Shown here: positions 26,656-35,533 of the stretch, in pieces
Layout: every line of letters starts with the position of its first letter
Position numbering within the stretch: the first letter of the stretch is position 1
From: Rubrivivax sp.
GTDB lineage: Bacteria; Pseudomonadota; Gammaproteobacteria; Burkholderiales; Burkholderiaceae_C
Assembly (NCBI GenBank): GCA_021298085.1
Contig: JAJTDE010000002.1
Span: 1 to 64,000 of the forward strand
Length of the DNA stretch: 64,000 nucleotides
Reading direction: 5' to 3'
Notes under the pieces: generated by a model
Told to the model about the DNA's origin: nothing
Databases searched by the model: none
What the model saw: only the letters and a program-made list of their open reading frames with translations
Made by a program: the position numbers and the translations under genes

Positions 26656-28940
26656 GTGTGGCATCGCGCGCCTCCTCGCGACGGCTGCCGGCCGCCTGGG
26701 CGGCCCGCATGGCCGCAGCGGCACCCGCGGTGGTGATGGCATGGCTGCTGCTGGCCTGTGCCGTCGCCCTGTGGGCACCCTTGCCGCCTGCGCAGCGCGA
26801 CGAGCTCTGGCGCCTGCTCGAAGGCCGGCTGGCGCTGGTCTTGATGCTGTGGTGTGTGTCGGCATTGGCCCTGGGCGCATGGGTGCACAGTTGGTGGCTG
26901 CGGCACGCCGCTGCCCCGGGGCGAATGGCTGAACAGCTCACGGTGCTGCTCAACAGCAGCGGCAACGAGGAACTGCCTGCCGAGCGTTACCAGGGCAGTT
27001 CGGAGGTGGGTGAGCTTGCGCAGGCCGTCAACGCATTGATCAGACAACGCGCGGCCCTGAGGGCAGACTTTGACGCCCAGGTGCAGCAGGCCAGCAGGGA
27101 GATTGAGCAGGAGCGCAACCGCCTGGCGGCTTTGATGGCCGAGCTCACTCAGAGTGTGGTCGTGTGCAACCTCGATGGCCGCGTGCTGCTGTTCAATGCG
27201 CGCGCAAGGCTGCAGTTCCGAGCGCTGGCCGATGGCCCGAACCTGGGTGGGGCGCAGGCGTTGGCGCTGGGGCGCAGCATCCACGCTGTGCTTGACCGCA
27301 AGCTGGTGGCGCATGCGCTGGAAAGTGTGCAGGCGCGGCTCCTGCGCGGTGCGCCCAACCCCACCGCCCAGTTTGTGACCAGCACCCGTGGAGGCCAACT
27401 GCTCAGGGTTCAGCTGGCACCGGTGCGGGCCGTGCAGACCACCAGCGAGGACAGCACGCGCCCCCTGGAGCAGGGCGCCGCCGACGGGCTCGACCTGCCG
27501 CAGTCCCCAACGCCGCCGCGGTTGCCGACGACTGCGCTGGCGGGTTATGTGCTGATGCTCGACAACATCACGCGCGACTTTGCCGACGAGTCGGCGCGCG
27601 ACCAACTCATCCACCAGTTCACCGAAGCCAGCAGAGCCTCTCTGGGTAGCCTGCAGGCGGCCGTCGAACTGCTGGAGGAGCCTGAGCTGGACTTGCCCAC
27701 GCGGGAGCGCTTCCAAGGCGTGGTGCGGGAAGAGGCCGGTGCGATGGCCGAGCGGATCCAGCAGCTGGCCCAGCACACCACCCAGACGCTCAAGACCCGC
27801 TGGCCACTGGAGGAGATGCTCGGCGCCGATCTGGTGGCGGCTGCCGTGCGACGGATTGGCGCACAGGCCGGGTGCCGCGCCGATGTGGCCGAGGTGGATG
27901 CCAGCCTGTGGCTTAAGGTGGACAGCTTCTCGCTGATCCAGACCTTGGCCTACCTGGCACAGCGTCTGGCCGACGAATACGACATCAAGCGGGTGCAGTT
28001 GCGCCTGCAGGCCCAGGGTGCACGGGCACAGCTCGACCTGATCTGGTTTGGGCAGGCCATGAGCACAGAAACCGTGATGGGCTGGGAAACCGACGCGATT
28101 CGGGTGGGCCAGGAGAGCAGTGCGCTGACGGTGCGTGATGTGGTGCAGCGGCACGGCGGCGCGTTTTGGCTCGAACGCGAAAGGGTGAGGCAGGCTGCGT
28201 TCTTCAGGTTCCTGCTGCCCTTGTCGGCCGAGTCCACCGAGCCGCTGGACAGCGCCCTGGTGATGCACAGCGAAAGTCGCCCGGAGTTCTATGACTTCGA
28301 CCTCTTCAAGGCAGGCCAGAGCCAGTCCCATGAGCTGGCCGACCGACTGCTGGCCGAGCTGGGCTACACCGTCTTCGACACCGAGACGACGGGCCTGGAT
28401 CCGTCAGGTGGAGACGAGATCATCCAGATCGGTGCCACCCGCGTCGTGGCTGGCAAGTTGCGCCGGCAGGATTGTTTTGAACAGCTGATCGACCCGCAGC
28501 GAAGCCTGCCGGCGGCCAGCGTGGCCATCCACGGCATCCAGCCCGAGATGGTCAAGGGCCAGCCCACCATCGCCGTGGTGCTGCCCGCATTCCACGCATT
28601 TGCGGCCGACAGTGTCTTTGTGGCGCACAACGCCGCCTTTGACATGCGCTTTCTGCAGCTGAAGGAGCAGAGCACCGGTGTGCGCTTCGACCAGCCCGTG
28701 CTCGATACCCTCTTGCTGTCGGCCATCATCCACCCACAGCAGGAAAGCCACCGCCTGGAGGCCATTGCAGCGCGTCTGGGGGTGCAGGTGCTGGGCCGGC
28801 ACACGGCCTTGGGTGATGCGCTGGTGACCGCCGAGGTCTTTCTGAAGATGCTGCCGCTGCTGCAGGAGAAGGGCATCCTGACGCTGGGCCAGGCCATGGA
28901 GGCCTCCCGACAGACGCGGTTTGCCAAGGTGACGTACTGA
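26652..28940 (+). CDS. membrane pseudokinase-like protein fused to DnaQ-type 3'-5' exonuclease
   Basis: A 762-aa protein. Two TM helices (about 18-42 and 58-80) are followed by a HAMP-like and coiled segment (85-160), a PAS-like domain (about 160-250), and a helical region resembling HisKA but without the His-Glu box ('[19 protein letters not shown]'). A kinase-ATPase-like region follows (about 400-530) without clear N or G boxes. Residues about 572-755 are an intact DEDDh exonuclease: FDTETTG (Asp576, Glu578), '[13 protein letters not shown]', and '[15 protein letters not shown]'. The start is GTG 26652, overlapping the receiver stop. Exonuclease-type proteins next to actP also occur in pseudomonads (recollection), but the membrane pseudokinase part is unusual. 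Substrate unknown; it may be a nucleic acid or nucleotide controlled by the two-component pair. Confidence 0.85.
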   Translation: MSVASRASSRRLPAAWAARMAAAAPAVVMAWLLLACAVALWAPLPPAQRDELWRLLEGRLALVLMLWCVSALALGAWVHSWWLRHAAAPGRMAEQLTVLLNSSGNEELPAERYQGSSEVGELAQAVNALIRQRAALRADFDAQVQQASREIEQERNRLAALMAELTQSVVVCNLDGRVLLFNARARLQFRALADGPNLGGAQALALGRSIHAVLDRKLVAHALESVQARLLRGAPNPTAQFVTSTRGGQLLRVQLAPVRAVQTTSEDSTRPLEQGAADGLDLPQSPTPPRLPTTALAGYVLMLDNITRDFADESARDQLIHQFTEASRASLGSLQAAVELLEEPELDLPTRERFQGVVREEAGAMAERIQQLAQHTTQTLKTRWPLEEMLGADLVAAAVRRIGAQAGCRADVAEVDASLWLKVDSFSLIQTLAYLAQRLADEYDIKRVQLRLQAQGARAQLDLIWFGQAMSTETVMGWETDAIRVGQESSALTVRDVVQRHGGAFWLERERVRQAAFFRFLLPLSAESTEPLDSALVMHSESRPEFYDFDLFKAGQSQSHELADRLLAELGYTVFDTETTGLDPSGGDEIIQIGATRVVAGKLRRQDCFEQLIDPQRSLPAASVAIHGIQPEMVKGQPTIAVVLPAFHAFAADSVFVAHNAAFDMRFLQLKEQSTGVRFDQPVLDTLLLSAIIHPQQESHRLEAIAARLGVQVLGRHTALGDALVTAEVFLKMLPLLQEKGILTLGQAMEASRQTRFAKVTY

Positions 28941-29158
28941 AGGCGGCCGGCGGGCCACCGACCGGCGGCTTGGCGCGTGCAGACCGGCCACCCGATGCGC
29001 GGGGGGGTGGGGGGTGTGACCGAAACCTTTGGATACCAAGCCTACGGAGGCGCCCGCTTCATCCAAGGGGCCTGTGGTCATCCCTGACGCAGGCCGACGC
29101 TACCATCGTGGCTTTGGGTCATTGGCGTGCCGGGTGTCATCGCCCGGTGCTCTGCATC

Positions 29159-30217
29159 ATGATTTTGGTCACTGGCGGCGCCGGCTTCATCGGCAGCAAT
29201 TTTGTGCTGGGCTGGCTGGCGCACCACGATGAGCCCGTCATCAACCTGGATGCGCTGACGTACGCAGGCAACCTGCGCAACCTCAGCTCGCTGCAGGGTG
29301 ACACGCGCCATCGGTTTGTGCGGGGTGACATCACCGACAGAGCCCTGGTCGATGGCCTGCTGGCCGAGCACCGGCCCAGGGCCATCGTCCACTTCGCCGC
29401 CGAGAGCCACGTCGACCGCAGCATCCACGGACCATTGGCGTTCATCAAGACCAACGTCGACGGCACGTATACGCTTCTGGAGGCTGCCCGTGCGTTCTGG
29501 CAGGCCCTGCCCGCCGACGAGAAGGCGGGTTTCCGGTTCCACCACGTGAGCACCGACGAGGTGTACGGCAGCCTCCGGCCGGGTGACCCGGCCTTCACCG
29601 AGAGCCATCCGTACGAGCCAAACAGCCCCTATTCAGCCAGCAAGGCCGCCAGTGACCACCTGGTGCGTGCCTGGCACCACACCTATGGCCTTCCGGTGGT
29701 CACCACCAACTGCAGCAACAACTACGGGCCGTACCACTTTCCCGAGAAGCTGATCCCGCTGATGATCGTCAACGCCTTGGCCGGCAAGCCCCTGCCGGTG
29801 TACGGCGATGGCCAGCAGATCCGCGACTGGCTCTATGTGACTGACCATTGCAGCGCCATCCGTGCCGTATTGGCCCGTGGCCGGTTGGGCGAGACCTACA
29901 ACATCGGGGGCTGGAACGAGAAGCCCAATATCGAGATCGTGCACACGATCTGCGCCTTGCTCGATGAGTTGCGGCCCCATGCCGAGGGCAGCTACCAGCG
30001 GCTTGTCACCTACGTCGCCGACAGGCCAGGCCATGACCGGCGCTACGCCATCGATGCCCGCAAGATCGAGCGCGAACTGGGTTGGCGCCCGGCAGAGACC
30101 TTTGAGACCGGCATCCGCAAGACGGTGCAGTGGTACCTGGACCACGCCGACTGGGTGGCTGACGTGCAAAGTGGCGGCTACCGCGAGTGGGTTGACCGCA
30201 ATTACGCCCAACGGTGA
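29159..30217 (+). CDS. rfbB: dTDP-glucose 4,6-dehydratase
   Basis: A 352-aa extended SDR that converts dTDP-glucose to dTDP-4-keto-6-deoxyglucose. The Rossmann motif GGAGFIG is at residues 6-12, with '[12 protein letters not shown]' near 80, 'STDEVYG' near 130 and the catalytic 'YSASKAASD' (Tyr, Lys) near 160. ATG 29159 fits the family start; the track ORF from 28970 includes the upstream spacer. It is first of four coupled rfb genes. The 218-bp spacer from the exonuclease gene has a GC-rich end and the G-tract 'cgggggggtggggggtg' (about 28998-29014) but no clear terminator. Confidence 0.96.
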   Translation: MILVTGGAGFIGSNFVLGWLAHHDEPVINLDALTYAGNLRNLSSLQGDTRHRFVRGDITDRALVDGLLAEHRPRAIVHFAAESHVDRSIHGPLAFIKTNVDGTYTLLEAARAFWQALPADEKAGFRFHHVSTDEVYGSLRPGDPAFTESHPYEPNSPYSASKAASDHLVRAWHHTYGLPVVTTNCSNNYGPYHFPEKLIPLMIVNALAGKPLPVYGDGQQIRDWLYVTDHCSAIRAVLARGRLGETYNIGGWNEKPNIEIVHTICALLDELRPHAEGSYQRLVTYVADRPGHDRRYAIDARKIERELGWRPAETFETGIRKTVQWYLDHADWVADVQSGGYREWVDRNYAQR

Positions 30218-30222
30218 ACACG

Positions 30223-31116
30223 ATGAGACTGCTGCTGCTCGGCTGCACAGGCCAGGTTGGTTGGGAGTTGCAGCGCGCGCTGGCGCCCTTGGGCGATGTG
30301 GTCGCCTGTGACTTCACGGAAACCGGTGATCGCCATGCGGACTTCGCCCAGCCGGCACAGCTGGCCGCGCTGGTGGCCCGGTTTGCGCCGCAGGCCATCG
30401 TGAACGCCGCCGCCCATACGGCCGTGGACAAGGCCGAAACCGAGCCGGGCCTGGCGCAGGCGCTCAATGCCGACGCACCCGGCGTGCTGGCCAGGGAGGC
30501 TGCCGCGCGGGGCATTCCGATCGTGCACTACAGCACCGACTACGTCTTTGACGGCAGCGGCAGCCACTTCCGGCGCGAGGACGAGGCGCTGTCGCCGATG
30601 TCCGTCTACGGGCGTACCAAGGCCGACGGTGAACGGCAGGTGGCTGCGGCCGGGGGCGCCCACCTCATCCTGCGCACGAGCTGGGTCTATGCAGCCCGGG
30701 GCGGCAACTTTGCCAAGAGCATGCTCCGCCTGGCCGCTGAGCGCGAAGTGCTCAAGGTGGTCGACGACCAGATCGGCGCGCCGACCGGCGCGGAGCTGCT
30801 GGCCGACGTCACCGCCCATGCATTGCAGCGCTTGCGGGCCGACCCATCGGTGTCGGGGCTCTACCACTGCGTGGCCGGTGGCCAGACCAGCTGGTTCCAC
30901 TATGCCCAACGGGTCATCGAACGGGCGCGCGTGGCGGGCAAGGCGCTGAAACTTCCACCCGACGGCCTGAAGGCCATCCCCAGCGCAGATTACCCGCTGC
31001 CCGCGCCGCGCCCCTTGAACAGCCGGCTCGACACCCGCAAACTCCACGACACCTTTGGCCTTCGCCTGCCACCCTGGGAAGCCGGTGTCGACCGCATGCT
31101 CCACGAGATCCTCTGA
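30223..31116 (+). CDS. rfbD: dTDP-4-dehydrorhamnose reductase
   Basis: A 297-aa SDR that reduces dTDP-4-keto-rhamnose to dTDP-rhamnose. '[24 protein letters not shown]' is the family N-terminus with motif GCTGQVG. '[11 protein letters not shown]' and '[11 protein letters not shown]' carry the catalytic Thr, Tyr and Lys. I chose ATG 30223 because it matches the family start; GTG 30214, overlapping the rfbB stop, is an alternative that adds three residues. The gene ends 4 bp before rfbA. Confidence 0.95.
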   Translation: MRLLLLGCTGQVGWELQRALAPLGDVVACDFTETGDRHADFAQPAQLAALVARFAPQAIVNAAAHTAVDKAETEPGLAQALNADAPGVLAREAAARGIPIVHYSTDYVFDGSGSHFRREDEALSPMSVYGRTKADGERQVAAAGGAHLILRTSWVYAARGGNFAKSMLRLAAEREVLKVVDDQIGAPTGAELLADVTAHALQRLRADPSVSGLYHCVAGGQTSWFHYAQRVIERARVAGKALKLPPDGLKAIPSADYPLPAPRPLNSRLDTRKLHDTFGLRLPPWEAGVDRMLHEIL

Positions 31117-31120
31117 GACC

Positions 31121-32014
31121 ATGAGCCCTACACCCGCCCGCAAGGGCATCATCCTGGCTGGCGGTGCCGGTACGCGGCTTCACCCGGCCACGCTGGCCGT
31201 CAGCAAGCAGTTGCTGCCGGTCTACGACAAGCCGATGGTGTACTACCCCTTGTCCACCTTGATGCTGGCCGGCATCCGGGAGGTGCTGGTCATCAGCACA
31301 CCCCAGGACACGCCACGGTTCGAGGCCTTGCTGGGTGATGGTTCTGCCTGGGGCATGGACATCCAGTACTGCGTGCAGCCCAGCCCCGACGGCCTGGCGC
31401 AGGCCTTCATCCTCGGCCGGCAGTTTGTGGGCGGCTCGCCCAGCGCCCTGGTGCTGGGCGATAACATCTTCTACGGCCACGACCTGGCGCGGCTGCTGGA
31501 CCAGGCGGCCCAGCGCACCCGTGGTGCGACGGTGTTTGCTTACCACGTGCATGACCCGGAACGTTACGGCGTGGTCGAGTTTGACGGACACCAGCGCGCC
31601 CTGAGCATCGAGGAAAAGCCGTCGCAGCCTAAGAGCAACTATGCGGTCACCGGGCTGTACTTCTACGACAACCAGGTCTGTGACATTGCGGCCGGCATCC
31701 GCCCCAGTGCACGTGGCGAACTCGAGATCACGGCCGTGAACGCCCAGTACCTGGCACAGAACCAGCTGCAGGTGGAGATCATGGGCCGGGGTTATGCCTG
31801 GCTCGACACCGGCACACACGACAGCCTGCTGGATGCCGGCCAGTTCATCGCCACCCTGGAGCGGCGTCAGGGTCTGAAGGTGGCCTGTCCGGAGGAAGTG
31901 GCCTGGCGGCGCGGCTGGATCGACGACGAGCAGCTGCAGCGGCTGGCCAAGCCGCTGTCGAAGAATGCCTACGGGCAGTATCTGCAAAACGTGCTGCGCG
32001 ACAAGGCCTGGTGA
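31121..32014 (+). CDS. rfbA: glucose-1-phosphate thymidylyltransferase
   Basis: A 297-aa nucleotidyltransferase that makes dTDP-glucose from dTTP and glucose-1-phosphate, the first step of dTDP-rhamnose synthesis. '[44 protein letters not shown]' is the classic signature, 'VLGDNIFYG' contains the metal-binding Asp, and '[14 protein letters not shown]' closes the active site. The start is ATG 31121; the track ORF from 31055 begins inside rfbD. The stop overlaps the rfbC start (TGATG). Confidence 0.96.
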   Translation: MSPTPARKGIILAGGAGTRLHPATLAVSKQLLPVYDKPMVYYPLSTLMLAGIREVLVISTPQDTPRFEALLGDGSAWGMDIQYCVQPSPDGLAQAFILGRQFVGGSPSALVLGDNIFYGHDLARLLDQAAQRTRGATVFAYHVHDPERYGVVEFDGHQRALSIEEKPSQPKSNYAVTGLYFYDNQVCDIAAGIRPSARGELEITAVNAQYLAQNQLQVEIMGRGYAWLDTGTHDSLLDAGQFIATLERRQGLKVACPEEVAWRRGWIDDEQLQRLAKPLSKNAYGQYLQNVLRDKAW

Positions 32015-32583
32015 TGAAGCTGGTCCAGACCGAGCTTCCAGGGGTGCTGATCGTTGAGCCTGCGGTCTTTGCCGATGACCGTGGCTGGTTCATGGAGAGC
32101 TTCAACGAGACCCGGTGGGCTGATGCCCTCAGCGCCTTGGATGAGCCTGTTCCACGCCGCTTTGTGCAGGACAACCATTCGTGCAGCCATGCGGGCGTGC
32201 TGCGCGGCCTGCACTATCAGCTTCCACCCCACGCGCAGGGCAAACTCGTCAGGGTGGTCAAGGGTTCGGCATTTGATGTCGCGGTGGACCTGCGCAGGGC
32301 TTCGCCGCATTTCGGCCGTTGGTTCGGCGTCGAGTTGAGCGCCACCAATCGCCGACAGCTGTGGGTGCCCGAGGGCTTCGGGCATGGTTTTGTGGCGCTC
32401 GAGGATGACACCCACTTCCTCTACAAGACCACCGACGTCTACGACAAGGCCAGCGAGCGAGCGATTCGCTGGGATGACCCTCAGTTGGCCATCGCCTGGC
32501 CGCTCCAGGGAGGCTCGCTGCCGCTGCGGGTGTCTGACAAGGACCAGGCGGCGCCTGCTTTCGCGCAGGCCGATACCTATTGA
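32014..32583 (+). CDS. rfbC: dTDP-4-dehydrorhamnose 3,5-epimerase
   Basis: A 189-aa cupin epimerase completing the dTDP-rhamnose set. 'RFVQDNHSCSHAGVLRGLHYQLPPHAQGKLVRVVKG' contains the catalytic His of RGLHYQ and the conserved KLVRV. 'WVPEGFGHGFVALEDDTHFLYKTTDVY' is the second family block. ATG 32014 is preferred to GTG 32011, which precedes it by one codon. Order rfbBDAC is common in Gram-negative surface polysaccharide loci. Confidence 0.95.
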   Translation: MKLVQTELPGVLIVEPAVFADDRGWFMESFNETRWADALSALDEPVPRRFVQDNHSCSHAGVLRGLHYQLPPHAQGKLVRVVKGSAFDVAVDLRRASPHFGRWFGVELSATNRRQLWVPEGFGHGFVALEDDTHFLYKTTDVYDKASERAIRWDDPQLAIAWPLQGGSLPLRVSDKDQAAPAFAQADTY

Positions 32584-32762
32584 TGAGGCGGCGAGCCGAA
32601 CGGCGCTGCTCGCAGGCCAGGCGAGGCGATGGCCCCCCGATGTCGCGGGCCCGCATTTGCGGGCAAGTGCGTCGGCAAGGTCGCGCGGATTTGGCAGTGG
32701 AAGTAGCATTCGCGCCACGGGCTGTGACAAGAGTTTTCCGGCCCGAAGCCAGGGAAGGTTCC

Positions 32763-32870
32763 ATGTCAGTCCATTCAGTCGTAAGCACCCGACGCTGCAC
32801 ACTGCGCATCACAGCGACACCCGCCGGCGCGCGCCTCGCGCCTGCTGCTGGTGTGGCCCTTTCCGCCTGA
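32763..32870 (+). CDS. possible 35-aa leader/small ORF before the WecB-type gene
   Basis: ATG 32763 is preceded by 'gggaaggttcc', a better Shine-Dalgarno than any upstream of the following gene. The 35-aa product is Ser/Arg/Ala-rich with no recognisable motif. It ends 7 bases before ATG 32878, so its translation could deliver ribosomes to the transferase gene. Codon use is not informative at this length. It may be a chance ORF. Confidence 0.25.
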   Translation: MSVHSVVSTRRCTLRITATPAGARLAPAAGVALSA

Positions 32871-32877
32871 GCGCCAG

Positions 32878-34146
32878 ATGGCTCACCGCGCTGTGCCGCC
32901 TGACTTCTCTCGCGATGTCCATTGCGTGTTTGGCCTGCCGTTGGATGCCGTCACGGAAGATCAGGCCTTGTACCAGCTGCAGCACGCCGCACGCTCGGGC
33001 ACCCGCTGCTTCCTGTCGACACCCAACCTCAGCTTTGCAGCGGGCTGCATGGCTGATGTCGACTTTCGCCAGTCGGTGGTCAACAGTGACCTGAGCACCG
33101 CCGATGGCGCGCCCATCGTCTGGCTGGCGCGCCTCATGGGCGCGCCTTTGCCAGAGCGGGTCACTGGCTCCAACCTCTTTGACAGGCTGTCCGAGACCTC
33201 TTCACCGCCGGTGTCGGTCTATCTGTTTGGCGGCCCTGATGGCACCGCCGAGCGCGCTGCGCAGCAGTTGCGTGCCCGCCACAAGGCGGGCGTCGACGTG
33301 GTGGGCTGGTGCTCGCCTGGCTTTGCGCCGCTGGAAGCCATCAGCGGTCCTGCGTTCACCGACCCGATCAACGCCGCCGCCCCGCAGTTTGTGGTGGTGG
33401 CGCTGGGTGCCCGCAAGGGTCAGGCCTGGATCGAACGCAATTGGCCGCAGTTGCAGGCACCCGTCATCAGCCATCTTGGCGCCGTCATCAACTTTGTGGC
33501 TGGCACCGTCACCCGCGCACCGCGCTGGGTTCAGCGTACTGGGATGGAGTGGTTGTGGCGCATCAAGGAAGAGCCTGAGCTCTGGCGCCGCTACTGGAAT
33601 GATGGTCGGACTTTTCTGAAGTACCTGTTCACCGGTGCGCTGCCCTGGGCGGTGGTGCGTGTGACGGGGCGGCTGGGTGGCGCGGGGCCGAATACGCCCT
33701 TGGTGATCACACAGGTGTCTGGCACTCAGCAGTACGTGCTGGAGGGGGCAGCCATTAACGGTGACGCGTTGTTGCCGCTGCGCCAGTTGTTTGCCCGCAG
33801 CTGCCAGGATGACGCTGCGTTGTCGCTGGACTTGCGGGGCCTGACACAGCTGGGCACAGGCTTCATCGCGTTGCTGCAGCTGATGGACGCCTGGCACCGG
33901 GCACGGTTTGGCCGTGGCACCGTGGTTCACGCGTCGGCGCACGTGCGCCGGGCCTTGCGGTGGGCTGGAGCGCATCACCTGTTGGACAGCACCGCGGCCG
34001 ACCAGGGTGCAGACCCGACAACTGGTGCACGTGCCGTTGCCCTGCCGGCAGCGGGCGCTTACAGTCGGAGCCCCACCCCGAGCAGGAACGGCCATGGAGA
34101 TGACCAACCCCAACTTGCTGAGCCGCGAGCCGCGTACCGACGCTGA
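32878..34146 (+). CDS. WecB/TagA/CpsF family glycosyltransferase with C-terminal STAS-like domain
   Basis: A 422-aa protein. Residues about 12-240 are the WecB/TagA/CpsF (GT26) domain, which transfers a sugar (ManNAcA-like) to a lipid-linked acceptor: 'CFLSTPNLSFA', 'STADGAPIVWLARLMGAPLPERVTGSNLF', 'LFGGPDG', and 'PQFVVVALGARKGQAWIE' near 180. The remaining ~150 residues ('PLVITQVSGTQQYVLEGAAINGDALLPLRQLFARSC...LSLDLRGLTQLGTGFIALLQLMD...ALRWAGAHHLL') resemble a STAS anti-sigma-antagonist fold, which is unusual for this family. ATG 32878 was chosen; GTG 32851 would add nine residues. The 3' end overlaps the aminotransferase gene by 53 bases. Confidence 0.85.
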   Translation: MAHRAVPPDFSRDVHCVFGLPLDAVTEDQALYQLQHAARSGTRCFLSTPNLSFAAGCMADVDFRQSVVNSDLSTADGAPIVWLARLMGAPLPERVTGSNLFDRLSETSSPPVSVYLFGGPDGTAERAAQQLRARHKAGVDVVGWCSPGFAPLEAISGPAFTDPINAAAPQFVVVALGARKGQAWIERNWPQLQAPVISHLGAVINFVAGTVTRAPRWVQRTGMEWLWRIKEEPELWRRYWNDGRTFLKYLFTGALPWAVVRVTGRLGGAGPNTPLVITQVSGTQQYVLEGAAINGDALLPLRQLFARSCQDDAALSLDLRGLTQLGTGFIALLQLMDAWHRARFGRGTVVHASAHVRRALRWAGAHHLLDSTAADQGADPTTGARAVALPAAGAYSRSPTPSRNGHGDDQPQLAEPRAAYRR

Positions 34147-35446
34147 CTGGCTCGCTGCCCACTGGATGCCCTTCACGGGTAACCGAGACTTCAAGGCCCA
34201 CCCGCGGCTGTTCACATCCGCCTCTGGCGCCTACCTGACCACCCACGATGGCCGGCGCGTGTTCGACACGCTGTCGTCTCTGTGGTGCGTGGGTCTCGGC
34301 CACGGCCGCAAGGAGCTGGTCGACGCCGTGGCACGCCAGATGGCCACGCTCGACTACTCCCCCGCGTTCCAGTTTGGCCACCCAGTGTCGTTTGAGCTGG
34401 CCAACAAGATCGTGGAGCACATGCCGCCAGGGCTCAACCGGGTGTTCTTCACCGGTTCAGGTTCAGAGGCCGCCGACACGTCCATGAAGATGGCGCGTGC
34501 CTACTGGCGGCTGAAGGGCCAAGCTGGCAAGACACGCTTCATCGGCCGCGTGAAGGGCTACCACGGCGTCAACTTCGGTGGCATCTCCGTGGGTGGCATG
34601 GTGGCCAACCGCAAGATGTTTGGCCAAGGTGTCGAAGCCGATCATCTGGCCCATACGCAGCCGCCCAATGGCAGCTTCTACCGCGGCATGCCGCCCAAGG
34701 GCGCCGAGATGGCCGATGAGCTGCTGGGGCTGATCGGCCTCCAGGATGCCTCCACCATCGCGGCCGTCATCGTCGAGCCGTTCTCAGGCTCGGGTGGCGT
34801 GGTGGTTCCGCCCCAGGGCTACCTGCAACGCCTGCGCGAGATCTGCACGGCACACAACATCCTGCTGATCTTCGATGAGGTGATCACCGGGTTTGGTCGT
34901 TGTGGTGCGTGGACAGGCGCTGAAGCCTTTGGTGTCACACCCGACATCCTCAACATTGCCAAGCAGGTGACCAACGGGGTTCAGCCGCTTGGCGCCGTGG
35001 TGGCCAAGCAGGAGATCTACGACACGTTCATGGCCAACGGCGGCCCTGACTACATGCTGGAGTTTGCCCACGGCTACACCTACTCCGCCCACCCCGTGGC
35101 CTGTGCGGCGGGCGTGGCGGGCATTGCGCTGCTCGAGCAGGAAAATGCGATCGACCGCGTGCGTGAACTGGCGCCGTACTTCGAGAAGGCGGTGCACAGC
35201 CTGTGCACCGCCAAGCATGTGGGCGATATCCGCAACTTTGGTCTGGCCGCAGGGATCACGCTCCTGCCTGCACCGGGTGAACCTGCTCGGCGGCCCTACG
35301 AGTTGTCCATGGCCATGCTGAAGAAGGGCTTCTACCTGCGTTTCAGTGGCGACACCGTGGCACTGGCGCCGCCGTTCATCAGCACCCGTGAAGAACTCGA
35401 CAGCACCGTCAATGCGCTGGGCGAGTGCCTGAACAGCGTGGACTGA
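34094..35446 (+). CDS. omega-amino acid:pyruvate-type aminotransferase (class III)
   Basis: A 450-aa PLP enzyme of class III aminotransferases, close to beta-alanine/omega-amino acid--pyruvate transaminases. 'ADWLAAHWMPFTGNRDFKAHPRL' is typical of this subgroup. 'FTGSGSEAADTSMKMARAYW' binds PLP phosphate, 'LIFDEVITGFGRCGAW' carries the Asp for the ring nitrogen, and Lys290 in NIAKQVTNG forms the Schiff base. ATG 34094 (or 34100) lies inside the end of the WecB-type gene; the track start at 33908 is too far upstream. A terminator follows. A role in polysaccharide amino-sugar formation is possible but these enzymes normally serve amino acid catabolism. Confidence 0.92.
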   Translation: MEMTNPNLLSREPRTDADWLAAHWMPFTGNRDFKAHPRLFTSASGAYLTTHDGRRVFDTLSSLWCVGLGHGRKELVDAVARQMATLDYSPAFQFGHPVSFELANKIVEHMPPGLNRVFFTGSGSEAADTSMKMARAYWRLKGQAGKTRFIGRVKGYHGVNFGGISVGGMVANRKMFGQGVEADHLAHTQPPNGSFYRGMPPKGAEMADELLGLIGLQDASTIAAVIVEPFSGSGGVVVPPQGYLQRLREICTAHNILLIFDEVITGFGRCGAWTGAEAFGVTPDILNIAKQVTNGVQPLGAVVAKQEIYDTFMANGGPDYMLEFAHGYTYSAHPVACAAGVAGIALLEQENAIDRVRELAPYFEKAVHSLCTAKHVGDIRNFGLAAGITLLPAPGEPARRPYELSMAMLKKGFYLRFSGDTVALAPPFISTREELDSTVNALGECLNSVD

Positions 35447-35476
35447 GCACCTTCGCCGTCAACGCGACACAAGAAA

Positions 35477-35506
35477 GGGCTGGTGCCTGCACCAGCCCCT
35501 TTTTTT
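35477..35506 (+). terminator. rho-independent terminator between convergent genes
   Basis: A 9-bp stem 'gggctggtg' / 'caccagccc' with a 4-base loop is followed by C and seven T. It ends the rfb-WecB-aminotransferase transcript. The opposite strand lacks a T run of similar quality, so activity for the minus-strand DUF1996 gene is doubtful. Confidence 0.92.
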
Positions 35507-35533
35507 GCGTCTGGCTGCCCGGCTGGTGCGTGA

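Noticed and set aside
32691-32707. Sigma-54-like site 'ttggcagtggaagtagca' before the WecB-type gene
   Set aside because: GG and GC are 11 bases apart, not the required 10; a similar motif near 37750 has the same defect.
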